NCBI GenBank assembly: GCA_017616695.1
Contig: JAFZXN010000059.1
Coordinates: 1 to 35,265 of the forward strand
Direction: 5' to 3'
Length of the DNA stretch: 35,265 nt
Source: Clostridia bacterium
GTDB lineage: Bacteria; Bacillota; Clostridia; Christensenellales; Borkfalkiaceae
In this document: in pieces, positions 8,388-14,620 of the stretch
How positions within the stretch are numbered: the first letter of the stretch is position 1
How the letters are laid out: the number at the start of each line of letters is the position of its first letter
Notes under the pieces: model-generated
Databases searched by the model: none
Told to the model about the DNA's origin: nothing
Seen by the model: the letters and a program-made list of their open reading frames with translations, nothing else
Translations under genes and position numbers: made by a program

Positions 8388-9161
8388 ATGAAGAATTATT
8401 TTGATTTGAAAGGACAGGTCGCTATAGTTACCGGTTGTTCGACGGGGCTCGGCGTGCAGATGGCGGAAGCTTTAGCCAATCAGGGCGCGACGATAGTTGC
8501 CGTCGCAAGAAGGCAGAACCTTTTGGACGAAGTAGCCGCCAAGATCAGGAGCGCTTACGGCGTCGAAGCGGTCGGCATAACTTGCGACATTACCGATACG
8601 AACAGCGTAGAAGCTATGGTCGATAAAGTAATGGAAAAATTCGGCAGGATAGATATCCTTATAAATAACGCGGGCACGGGCGCGGTGGCACCCGCCGAAG
8701 ACATAACCGACGAGCAGTTTTCAAACGAAGTAAACATCGACCTTTTCGGTTCGTTCAAAGTTGCAAGAGCCGTTGCCAAAAAGGCTATGCTAAAAGCCGG
8801 ATACGGCAGAATAATCAATATCGCGTCGATGTACGGTCTTGTCGGCAATAAGATAGCCCCCGCATCTCCTTACCACGCGGCAAAAGGCGGTGTCGTCAAT
8901 ATGACGAGGGCGCTCGCCGCTGAATGGGGCGAAAGGGGAATAACCGTAAACGCTATCTGCCCGGGATATTTCTATACTCCGCTCACCGTCGAAACGCTCA
9001 ATTCGGAATTTTTCAAAAACTACGCGAAGACTATGATCCCGCTTTCCCGTTACGGCAACGAGGGCGAACTCGATACCGCCGCGCTCTTCCTTTCTTCCCC
9101 GATGAGTACCTACGTCAACGGCGTGATACTTCCCGTCGACGGCGGATATACGGCGATGTAA
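8388..9161 (+). CDS. Short-chain dehydrogenase/reductase, gluconate 5-dehydrogenase-like
   Basis: 257 residues, a classical SDR. The cofactor loop is TGCSTGLG (about 15-22) and NNAG is at about 92-95. The catalytic Ser lies in IINIASMYG, and Tyr-x-x-x-Lys in SPYHAAKGG (about 162-170). The C-terminus NGVILPVDGGYTAM is typical of the family. The basic residues ARRQN after the second strand suggest NADPH preference. Closest overall pattern is gluconate 5-dehydrogenase/3-oxoacyl-ACP reductase-type enzymes; the specific substrate is inferred weakly. Strong promoter and Shine-Dalgarno; it appears to be a single-gene unit. The structured hairpin region begins at its stop codon and would lie in its 3' transcript. 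Confidence 0.9.
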   Translation: MKNYFDLKGQVAIVTGCSTGLGVQMAEALANQGATIVAVARRQNLLDEVAAKIRSAYGVEAVGITCDITDTNSVEAMVDKVMEKFGRIDILINNAGTGAVAPAEDITDEQFSNEVNIDLFGSFKVARAVAKKAMLKAGYGRIINIASMYGLVGNKIAPASPYHAAKGGVVNMTRALAAEWGERGITVNAICPGYFYTPLTVETLNSEFFKNYAKTMIPLSRYGNEGELDTAALFLSSPMSTYVNGVILPVDGGYTAM

Positions 9162-9273
9162 AATTATTAACACTTTTTCTTGTTAGCACAAGAAAAAGTC
9201 GTTAAGACTGTTGGTCGTGAGCGGCTTAACGCGGGAAATCAATCCCCGCTACCGCTCTCGGCTTGATTATATA
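9162..9273 (+). repeat. Two-hairpin module, copy 1 (A1 + B1)
   Basis: Starts at the SDR stop codon. Hairpin A1 (9167-9205): TTAAC / GTTAA outer pairs and an 11-bp stem CTTTTTCTTGT / ACAAGAAAAAG around loop TAGC. Hairpin B1 (9214-9262): GTCG / CGGC, a T-T mismatch, GAGCGG / CCGCTC, an asymmetric loop CTTAAC versus TA, GCGGG / CCCGC, and terminal loop AAATCAATC. The tail TTGATTATATA follows. Copy 2 has the same loops but different stem sequences. It has no T-run after either hairpin, so it is not a simple terminator. Confidence 0.8.
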
Positions 9274-9279
9274 GGATAT

Positions 9280-9402
9280 AAACGATGTTGCCGCGTTCGC
9301 GGCAAACGATGTTGTCGGGCGTTTGCCGATCAAACGCCGTTTCCGACAAACGATATTACCGCATTTGCGGTAAACGATATTGCGCGAGAATTTCGCGCAA
9401 AC
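9280..9402 (+). repeat. Tandem array of four different hairpins with constant linker
   Basis: The linker AAACGATRTT occurs at 9280, 9304, 9348 and 9372 (each 10 nt), with a partial fifth AAAC at 9399. After each linker stands a different hairpin: GCCGCG-TT-CGCGGC (9290-9303); a long one, GTCG + GGCGTTTG / CAAACGCC + CGAC (9314-9347); ACCGCA-TT-TGCGGT (9358-9371); and GCGCGA-GAATT-TCGCGC (9382-9398). Linker TT and AA extend the stems by two pairs. Stem sequences are unrelated to each other, while the linkers are nearly identical (only position 8 varies, G or A). An ORF crosses the array but is not credible as a gene. Confidence 0.8.
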
Positions 9403-9415
9403 TGCGGTCGTAAAG

Positions 9416-9528
9416 AAATTATTAACACTTTTTCTTGTCAGCACAAGAAAAAGTCGTTAAAAGTTGTGGTCGTGAGGCGTTTTACGGTCGAAATCAATCC
9501 GACCTACGCCTCTCGGCGAAATTATATA
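9416..9528 (+). repeat. Two-hairpin module, copy 2 (A2 + B2)
   Basis: Exactly 255 bp after copy 1. A2 (9422-9460) differs from A1 by one loop base (CAGC for TAGC). B2 (9469-9517) keeps GTCG / CGGC, the T-T mismatch, loop AAATCAATC and the TA bulge, but has GAGGCG / CGCCTC for GAGCGG / CCGCTC and GGTCG / CGACC for GCGGG / CCCGC. That is five compensated base-pair changes with no broken pair. Tail GAAATTATATA. Confidence 0.8.
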
Positions 9529-9552
9529 ATTCGCAATTAGCAATTCGCAATT
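9528..9552. repeat. Short direct repeat AATTCGCAATT x2
   Basis: AATTCGCAATT at 9528-9538 and again at 9542-9552, period 14, directly after the tail of module copy 2. Confidence 0.6.
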
Positions 9553-9560
9553 TTTAGGCT

Positions 9561-9625
9561 CGGTCGGGCGATTTGTTGTCGGTCTTCAAGCCTTCGACCG
9601 CAAATCGCCGAACGAAATTATATAA
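9561..9625 (+). repeat. B-type hairpin, diverged copy 3
   Basis: GGTCG flank, a 9-bp perfect stem GGCGATTTG (9567-9575) / CAAATCGCC (9601-9609), and an inner stem CGGTC (9580-9584) / GACCG (9596-9600) with an 11-nt loop. TTGT is unpaired on the 5' side only. The tail AACGAAATTATATA matches copies 1 and 2. It has the same architecture as B1/B2 (two stacked stems with a 5'-side asymmetric loop) but different sequence, and no A hairpin precedes it. Confidence 0.6.
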
Positions 9626-9640
9626 AACTATATTTAACAT

Positions 9641-9710
9641 TTAACTTTTTTTTGTCAGCACAACAAAAATCGTTAAAACGGCAGGTAGCGTGCGATTGAA
9701 ATTATATTGT
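9641..9710 (+). repeat. A-type hairpin, copy 4, with truncated B part
   Basis: A4 (9641-9676): TTAAC...GTTAA with loop CAGC, as in copy 2, but a T/A-richer, imperfect stem. The B hairpin is missing or reduced; what remains is a CGATTGAAATTATAT tail that resembles the end of copies 1-3. It runs up to the bioY start, where TTACCTGA is directly repeated at 9713-9720 and 9727-9734. Confidence 0.55.
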
Positions 9711-9737
9711 TTTTACCTGAAAAGTATTACCTGACTT

Positions 9738-10280
9738 ATGAAAGCAAAAGATCTTTCTTACATTGCAATTTGTACGGCGCTTATTGTCGTCTGCTCGTGG
9801 CTTACGATAGCTTTACCGATAATGCAATTTACTTTGCAGGTATTTGCCGTGGCGTTTTGCGCGTACTTTCTCGGTGTAAAGCGTTCGGTGTTTTCCGTAC
9901 TCGTGTTTTTGTTGCTCGGCGTCGTGGGGCTTCCGGTTTTCAGCAATTTCAATTCGGGTTACGGAGCCATCGTGGGGCCTTCGGGCGGCTTTTTGATAGG
10001 TTTTATACCGTTCGTCGTCATAATTTCGTCGTTTGAACTTTTGGCAAAAGGCAAGATTTTTTTAAGGATAGTCGGCGCTGCCATAGCGCATTTGGTTTTA
10101 TATGTCGTCGGCATATCGTGGTACGTCGTTTTAAGCGTAACGTCAAAAGGAAGCGAGTTTTTCACGGTTTTGACTTCGTTTACGGTCGCGATGCTGCCGC
10201 TTTACGCTATCGATATAATAAAGATAGTCGGGGCGATGTTCCTCGCGTCGTTTTTAAAAAAAGTTCTCGACCGCAAATAA
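9738..10280 (+). CDS. bioY: Biotin transporter BioY
   Basis: 180 residues with about six membrane helices, the usual size of the BioY S-component. The diagnostic motif is SGYGAIVGPSGGFLIGF (about 74-90), with helix 1 IAICTALIVVCSWLTI. BioY binds biotin in the membrane and works alone or with an ECF EcfA/EcfA'/EcfT module; none is encoded here, so a shared module elsewhere is likely. No Shine-Dalgarno is evident before ATG 9738; instead TTACCTGA is repeated twice in the 25 bp upstream. No BirA-type inverted repeat was found. The upstream 570 bp are the hairpin-module region, so its transcription may start inside that region. Confidence 0.92.
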   Translation: MKAKDLSYIAICTALIVVCSWLTIALPIMQFTLQVFAVAFCAYFLGVKRSVFSVLVFLLLGVVGLPVFSNFNSGYGAIVGPSGGFLIGFIPFVVIISSFELLAKGKIFLRIVGAAIAHLVLYVVGISWYVVLSVTSKGSEFFTVLTSFTVAMLPLYAIDIIKIVGAMFLASFLKKVLDRK

Positions 10281-10369
10281 CGGGCTTAAATCAAACCGAT
10301 CTCGTTTGCGGTAAATATCGGGTTGTTTCCCTTTTTTGAAACGCAAAAAAAGATGAAGGAGTGGTGATA

Positions 10370-10699
10370 ATGAAATATTATTGCGACGCTTGCCGAAAGG
10401 CGATCGATACCGACCGTTGCCCCGTTTGCGGAAAAACGCGCCTTCACGCCGCTGAGCCGGACGATCTTTGCTTTCTTACGGAAAAAGAACAGATCTTAAG
10501 CGGAATGCTGGCCGACGTTCTTAAACAAAACGAGGTACCTTTTATCGGCGAGAACGTTTTGGGCGCGGGCGTGGCATTAAAGGTCGGCCCGATGTTCGAG
10601 AGGGTGCGCTTTTACGTCTTTTTTAATAATCTTTCCGTCGCCGAAAAAATCGTCGAAGAGTTGTTCTCAAAAGGCGGCGAAAATACCGACGACAATTAA
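10370..10699 (+). CDS. Small zinc-ribbon protein with DUF2007-like domain
   Basis: 109 residues from the ATG at 10370, chosen over an in-frame GTG at 10361 because GAAGGAG (10355-10361) lies 8 nt before the ATG. The N-terminus has two CxxC pairs (CDAC and CPVC, within the first 25 residues), a zinc ribbon. The C-terminal 60 residues (LADVLKQNEVPFIGEN...VRFYVFFNNLSVAEKIVEELF) have the pattern of the DUF2007 'putative signal transducing' fold: a helix, glycine-containing strands, then a helix with hydrophobic spacing. Its function is unknown. A 14-bp hairpin follows 33 bp after the stop. Confidence 0.7.
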   Translation: MKYYCDACRKAIDTDRCPVCGKTRLHAAEPDDLCFLTEKEQILSGMLADVLKQNEVPFIGENVLGAGVALKVGPMFERVRFYVFFNNLSVAEKIVEELFSKGGENTDDN

Positions 10700-10732
10700 A
10701 GATATATTTATATAAACTATCAAAAAAACACG

Positions 10733-10767
10733 GCTGCCGCAAGTTGATAAATGCAACTTGCGGCAGC
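10733..10767. terminator. Hairpin terminator after the zinc-ribbon gene
   Basis: GCTGCCGCAAGTTG pairs perfectly with CAACTTGCGGCAGC (14 bp, 7-nt loop). On the plus strand it is followed by the broken T-tract TTTATTAATTT. On the minus strand an A-run before it (CAAAAAAACA) would give a better U-tract, so it may work both ways. Confidence 0.6.
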
Positions 10768-10779
10768 TTTATTAATTTG

Positions 10780-10880
10780 TTCGGCGACAAAGCCGCCCGC
10801 CCTTTAGCGGTCTGCGGTAAACGAATTGGCGGTCGGCGATTTAACGACTTTTTCTTATGCCAACAAGAAAAAGTGATAAT
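10780..10880 (-). repeat. Inverted, diverged copy of the A/B hairpin module
   Basis: On the minus strand 10841-10878 reads TTATCACTTTTTCTTGTT then GGCATAAGAAAAAGTCGTTAA, matching hairpin A of copies 1/2 with changes in the loop and outer stem. Beyond it (10780-10837) is a GC-rich B-like hairpin with CCGCC / GGCGG pairing, but without the AAATCAATC loop. It sits between the zinc-ribbon terminator and the next gene. Confidence 0.55.
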
Positions 10881-10923
10881 ACAAAATATCATTTTACGGT
10901 GATACCCGTCATATATTATTCTT

Positions 10924-11898
10924 ATGAAAAAGGTTTCCGTGATAGTGGCGTCGGTCACGTCGGCGGTTATTATAATGCTTGCGATATTTTTGCCCGTAAG
11001 CGAGCGCGATCTTGATAAAAAAGCCGAACGGCAGATACTTACGCTCTGGCAGATAGATTCGTTCGAGGGCGGAACGGGCTCGCGCTCGGCGTATTTAAAA
11101 AGGGTGTGCGAGAGTTTTGAAAAGAACAACGATTGTCTCGTTACGGTGATAACCGAGACCGCCGAGGACGCCGACGAAAAGCTTTCCCGCGGGGTGGCGC
11201 CCGACGTCATTTCCTTTTCTTCGGGTTGCGACGGCGTTTTGACCTATGCCGAAAGAATCGCGAAAAGCGAGTTTTCGGGCGGAGCGGAGATAAACGGCGT
11301 TTTTTATGCGAAGGCTTGGGCTTACGGCGGCTACGTCACGATAAAGAAAAAGGGGAAAATACCCGCCGAAACTGTGGTGGCAAAAGGTAAGACCACTCTT
11401 CCGGAAGTTGCCGCTTATTATGCGGGGGTAGACCTTGGCGGCGCGAAGTTCATGCTCCCGAAAAACGCATTCGAGTATTTTACCGAAAACGAAAACGTAA
11501 TGCTTTTCGGCACTCAACGCGATATTTATCGGCTTAAAAACAAGCTCGACGAGTTCGATATAACGCCGATAGAAGGTTTTACCGACCTTATACAATACGC
11601 GGCGGTGACGACGGTAAGTAAAGATAAAGCTAACTTATGCGAAAAACTTGTCGGCCATATTGCAACTAGCGGCCAATCGGGCGTTACTTCGCTTGGGCTT
11701 TTGCCCGTCGATAAAAACTGTAAAATCGACGATAACGGGCTTATAGCGAGACTTTTTGACGTAAATTACGACAAGACCGTGTCGGTTTTTTTGTCCGACG
11801 GAGTGCGCCAAACGATATCGGAGCGGCTTAAAAACGCAAGTACCGCTTCGGAAGAAAAAGCCGATTTTTTAAAAAGTGTTATCAAATCATTGAAATAA
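10924..11898 (+). CDS. Orphan extracellular solute-binding-like protein, membrane anchored
   Basis: 324 residues. Residues 5-24 form a hydrophobic N-terminal segment with no lipobox cysteine, so it is either a signal anchor or cleaved by signal peptidase I. The mature part begins ILTLWQIDSFEGGTGSR and continues with YLKRVCESFEKNNDCLVTVIT and KLSRGVAPDVISF, the usual start of ABC solute-binding proteins (type 2 periplasmic-binding fold, sugar-type family). It is shorter than the usual 400-plus residues, and no permease or ATPase gene is nearby. It could be a sensor or a decayed transporter component. It lacks a Shine-Dalgarno; TATATT lies 6 nt before the ATG, so a leaderless transcript is conceivable. 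Confidence 0.6.
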   Translation: MKKVSVIVASVTSAVIIMLAIFLPVSERDLDKKAERQILTLWQIDSFEGGTGSRSAYLKRVCESFEKNNDCLVTVITETAEDADEKLSRGVAPDVISFSSGCDGVLTYAERIAKSEFSGGAEINGVFYAKAWAYGGYVTIKKKGKIPAETVVAKGKTTLPEVAAYYAGVDLGGAKFMLPKNAFEYFTENENVMLFGTQRDIYRLKNKLDEFDITPIEGFTDLIQYAAVTTVSKDKANLCEKLVGHIATSGQSGVTSLGLLPVDKNCKIDDNGLIARLFDVNYDKTVSVFLSDGVRQTISERLKNASTASEEKADFLKSVIKSLK

Positions 11899-11931
11899 AG
11901 AAAATATTAGTGTAAAATAAAGAGGTAAAGA

Positions 11932-12810
11932 TTGTATAAATATCTTACGGAAAAGTTTGAAGGTCTCGAATACGATCTGAACGCCGAGCTCGGAAAGATG
12001 ACGAGCTTTAAAACGGGCGGGACCGCCGATATCGTAGTCTATCCGAAAAGCGTCGGTCAGTTCAAAGATATCGTGGCCGCATTGAAAGGTCGCGACCACG
12101 TTATCCTCGGCGGCGGGACCAACGTTCTCGTTTCCGATAGCGGTTATCACGGCGTAGTCGTGAGCACGAAAAATCTCAACAAGATAAAGACGGTCGGAAA
12201 TATCCTCGTCTGCGAATGCGGGGTGAAAAATTCCGCCGCGGTCACGGCTTGTGTGCAGAACGGATTGTCGGGGCTTGAATTTGCCGTCGATATCCCGGGA
12301 ACTATCGGCGGGCTCGTCGCGATGAACGCCGGTTGTTATAACAAGGCGTGCGAAGACGCCGTTTGTTACGTCGTTGCCGAAAACGGAGTTTACAACAAGA
12401 CCGATTGCCGTTTTTCGTACAGAAAAAGCCGGTTTTTATCGGGCGAAGCCGTTTATTTGGCGGCGTTCAAACTTAAAATCGCCGAAGAAGAGACCATAAA
12501 CTTCAAGCTCAACCGCTTCCGCGGCGCGCGTACCAAGTCTCAACCCAAAGGCAGATCCTGCGGCTCGGTGTTTTTGAACGAAGGGTTTTTCGCAGGCAAG
12601 ATAATAGACGAAGTCGGTTTAAAAGGTTATTCGATAGGCAGCGCGCACGTATCGGACACGCACGCCAATTTCATTATTTCAGAAGGGACGAGTTCGCAGG
12701 ACGTTTACGACCTTATACGATACGTAAAAAAGAAAGTTTTCCTCGATACGGGCACGGAGCTACACGAGGAAGTCATATACATAGGCGAATTTTATGATAA
12801 TAAATTGTGA
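11932..12810 (+). CDS. murB: UDP-N-acetylenolpyruvoylglucosamine reductase
   Basis: 292 residues, full-length MurB of the shorter type found in Firmicutes. It reduces UDP-GlcNAc-enolpyruvate to UDP-MurNAc with NADPH and FAD. FAD-binding features are the early TSFKTGGTAD (about 24-33), VILGGGTNVLVSD (about 57-69) and GLEFAVDIPGTIGG (about 113-126). The substrate part has GRSCGSVFLNEG, with the proton-donor serine, and GAHVSDTHANFI-like SAHVSDTHANFII near the C-terminus. The start is TTG at 11932, with GAGGT 8 nt upstream. It overlaps the next gene by 17 bp, which indicates one transcript through the PHP gene and probably whiA. Confidence 0.95.
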   Translation: MYKYLTEKFEGLEYDLNAELGKMTSFKTGGTADIVVYPKSVGQFKDIVAALKGRDHVILGGGTNVLVSDSGYHGVVVSTKNLNKIKTVGNILVCECGVKNSAAVTACVQNGLSGLEFAVDIPGTIGGLVAMNAGCYNKACEDAVCYVVAENGVYNKTDCRFSYRKSRFLSGEAVYLAAFKLKIAEEETINFKLNRFRGARTKSQPKGRSCGSVFLNEGFFAGKIIDEVGLKGYSIGSAHVSDTHANFIISEGTSSQDVYDLIRYVKKKVFLDTGTELHEEVIYIGEFYDNKL

Positions 12811-13567
12811 TTTTCACACTCACACGACGTACAGCCACGGCAAAGGCACGATCCTTGAAAATGCGGTCGCGGCAAAGAATGCGGGCTTGACGGAAATAGC
12901 CGTGACCGACCACGGCTTTTCGCACCCCGCGTTCGGTATGCGCAGGAGAAAATTGGATAAAATGCGCGCCGATTGCGTCGCCGCAGAAAAGGCTACGGGC
13001 GTAAAGGTGCTGCTTGGCATAGAATCCAATCTTCTCGGCATAAGCGGGGCTATCGACGTAAAGGAAAAGGATTACGACAAGCTCGATATTATCCTTGCCG
13101 GCATACATCGCTTCGTTTTATACGACACGCCGCGCGGCTGGTGGGAAATGCTGTTTATGAATACGTGGACGCAAAAGGTCACAAAAAAGCCGTCGGACGC
13201 GCTTATAAAATACAATACCGCCGCGTATTGTAACGCCATAAAAAACAATCCCATCGATATAATAACGCACGTCGGTTTTTTAAACTTCTGCGACGCGAAG
13301 ACTGTCGCCGAGTGTTGCGCCGATCACGGAACTTATTTCGAGATAAACACCAAAAAGGTGCATCTTTCGGTCGAAGATTGGCAAAAAGTGCTGGAAACGA
13401 AGGTCAATTTCGTAATAAGTTCGGACGCGCACAGCCCGTCAAGAGTGGGCGACGCGGCGCTTTTTTACGAGCAGGACAAGCTCGTAAACTTCCCGCGGGA
13501 GAGGATACACAATATCGACGGACGGCGCCCGACGTTCAGATTCGAGCAATTCAAAAATGGAAGATAG
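12794..13567 (+). CDS. PHP-domain metal-dependent phosphoesterase
   Basis: 257 residues, a single PHP (polymerase and histidinol phosphatase) domain with all metal ligand motifs in order: DFHTHT (6-11), VTDHGFSHP (about 37-45), GIESNL (about 74-79), GIHRF, ITHVGFLN and SSDAHSPSRVGD (about 211-222). It resembles the YcdX/HisK-like PHP hydrolases, which act on small phosphate esters; the substrate is unknown. It overlaps murB by 17 bp and precedes whiA by 61 bp. In many Clostridia the murB-whiA interval also holds rapZ and the gluconeogenesis factor gene; here neither is present and the PHP gene stands alone. Confidence 0.88.
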   Translation: MIINCDFHTHTTYSHGKGTILENAVAAKNAGLTEIAVTDHGFSHPAFGMRRRKLDKMRADCVAAEKATGVKVLLGIESNLLGISGAIDVKEKDYDKLDIILAGIHRFVLYDTPRGWWEMLFMNTWTQKVTKKPSDALIKYNTAAYCNAIKNNPIDIITHVGFLNFCDAKTVAECCADHGTYFEINTKKVHLSVEDWQKVLETKVNFVISSDAHSPSRVGDAALFYEQDKLVNFPRERIHNIDGRRPTFRFEQFKNGR

Positions 13568-13628
13568 TTTCGGCGCCGCAAAAAAAGCGGTCGTCAAACG
13601 CCGATAAATAATAACTGCCGGTGATAAA

Positions 13629-14567
13629 ATGAGTTTCACGAGCGAAATAAAAAAACAGATAACGGACGTTAAGATAATTGACAAAAAGGCGCAAAGCGCT
13701 TTTATTTCCGCATTTTTGAGAACGTGCGGAAGCGTGGAAACGTCGTCCGACGATATCGGTTTTTCGGCGTATTCCGAAGAGGATTCGCTGAAATATTTTG
13801 CGCGCCTTATAAAACTTCGCTACGGGAAAACTTGCGTAATCGAAAAGGTCGCCAAGACCGAACGCGCCCGCGCAACGCTTATCGACGGCGACAGTTTATA
13901 TATCCTTACGGACCTCGGCATATTGAAAAAGGACGGCGGGGGTATAGAAGTAAGTCTTAATATCGGCGCGGACGTTTGCCCCGACGAGGTTTCCGCAAAA
14001 GCGTTCATCGCAGGCGCGTTTCTCGGCGCGGGCAGCATTACCGTTCCCAAGCTTTTTGAGGGCAGGGCGCAAACTAAAACGGGTTATCATCTCGAAGTCG
14101 TGTTTTCAAAATACGTTACCGCCGCGGATTTTTCGTCGCTGCTTGCCGAAAACGGATTCTTCCCGAAGCTCGTCGAAAGAAAAGAACAGTTCGTCGTATA
14201 TTTCAAAAACGTTGAAGAGATCGAGAGTTTTATAGGAATGTGCGGGGCGAACGGGGCGTATTTCAAGCTCAACGACCTGCAGATCCAAAAGGAGATAAGA
14301 AACCGCGAAAACAGAAAGATCAACTGCGAAATGTCCAATATGACCAAGACTATCGACGCGTCTATCCGCAGCCGCGAAGATATCAAGACGGTCATCGATT
14401 GCGTGGGTGCGGAAGGTCTTTCCGAGCCTTTGAGGCTCGTCGCCGATGCTAGGCTTAATAACGAAGATATGTCTTTGCAGGAGCTTGCCGATATGCTCGG
14501 GATATCGAAAAGTTGCTTGACGCACAGGTTGCGTAAACTTTCGGAGCTTGCCAAAACTCTCAGATAA
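13629..14567 (+). CDS. whiA: Sporulation/division regulator WhiA
   Basis: 312 residues, full length. The N-terminal half is the degenerate LAGLIDADG-endonuclease fold (FISAFLRTCGSV at about 25-36; AFIAGAFLGAGSI at about 124-136), which in WhiA has lost nuclease activity. The C-terminal part is a helix-turn-helix, MSLQELADMLGISKSCLTHRLRKL (about 281-304). WhiA is a DNA-binding protein linked to cell division and chromosome segregation in Firmicutes and to sporulation in actinomycetes. Start ATG after GGTGAT. Its stop codon lies inside one copy of the dispersed 24-nt sequence. Confidence 0.95.
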   Translation: MSFTSEIKKQITDVKIIDKKAQSAFISAFLRTCGSVETSSDDIGFSAYSEEDSLKYFARLIKLRYGKTCVIEKVAKTERARATLIDGDSLYILTDLGILKKDGGGIEVSLNIGADVCPDEVSAKAFIAGAFLGAGSITVPKLFEGRAQTKTGYHLEVVFSKYVTAADFSSLLAENGFFPKLVERKEQFVVYFKNVEEIESFIGMCGANGAYFKLNDLQIQKEIRNRENRKINCEMSNMTKTIDASIRSREDIKTVIDCVGAEGLSEPLRLVADARLNNEDMSLQELADMLGISKSCLTHRLRKLSELAKTLR

Positions 14568-14586
14568 CGGGCTTATAGGCAGACTT
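14563..14586 (-). repeat. Copy of dispersed 24-nt sequence
   Basis: The minus-strand reading matches 24377-24400 at 23 of 24 positions (core CTATAAGCCCGTTATC). It includes the whiA stop codon. Confidence 0.6.
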
Positions 14587-14620
14587 ATTATAAAATAAGA
14601 TATGTTCGGAGGGGTGCAAA

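Noticed and set aside
9280-9402. CRISPR array
   Set aside because: The constant part is only 10 bp, the variable parts are self-complementary and of unequal length, and there are no cas genes.
9211-9540. A 109-codon ORF across the hairpin array and module copy 2
   Set aside because: Its sequence is the translation of inverted repeats, it has no Shine-Dalgarno, and base changes between copies follow pairing rather than codons.
9700-9737. BirA operator before bioY
   Set aside because: The TTACCTGA copies are direct, not inverted, and do not fit the known BirA site.
10733-10767. A further member of the A/B hairpin family
   Set aside because: Its 14-bp perfect stem shares no loop or flank with the modules; it is better read as a terminator.
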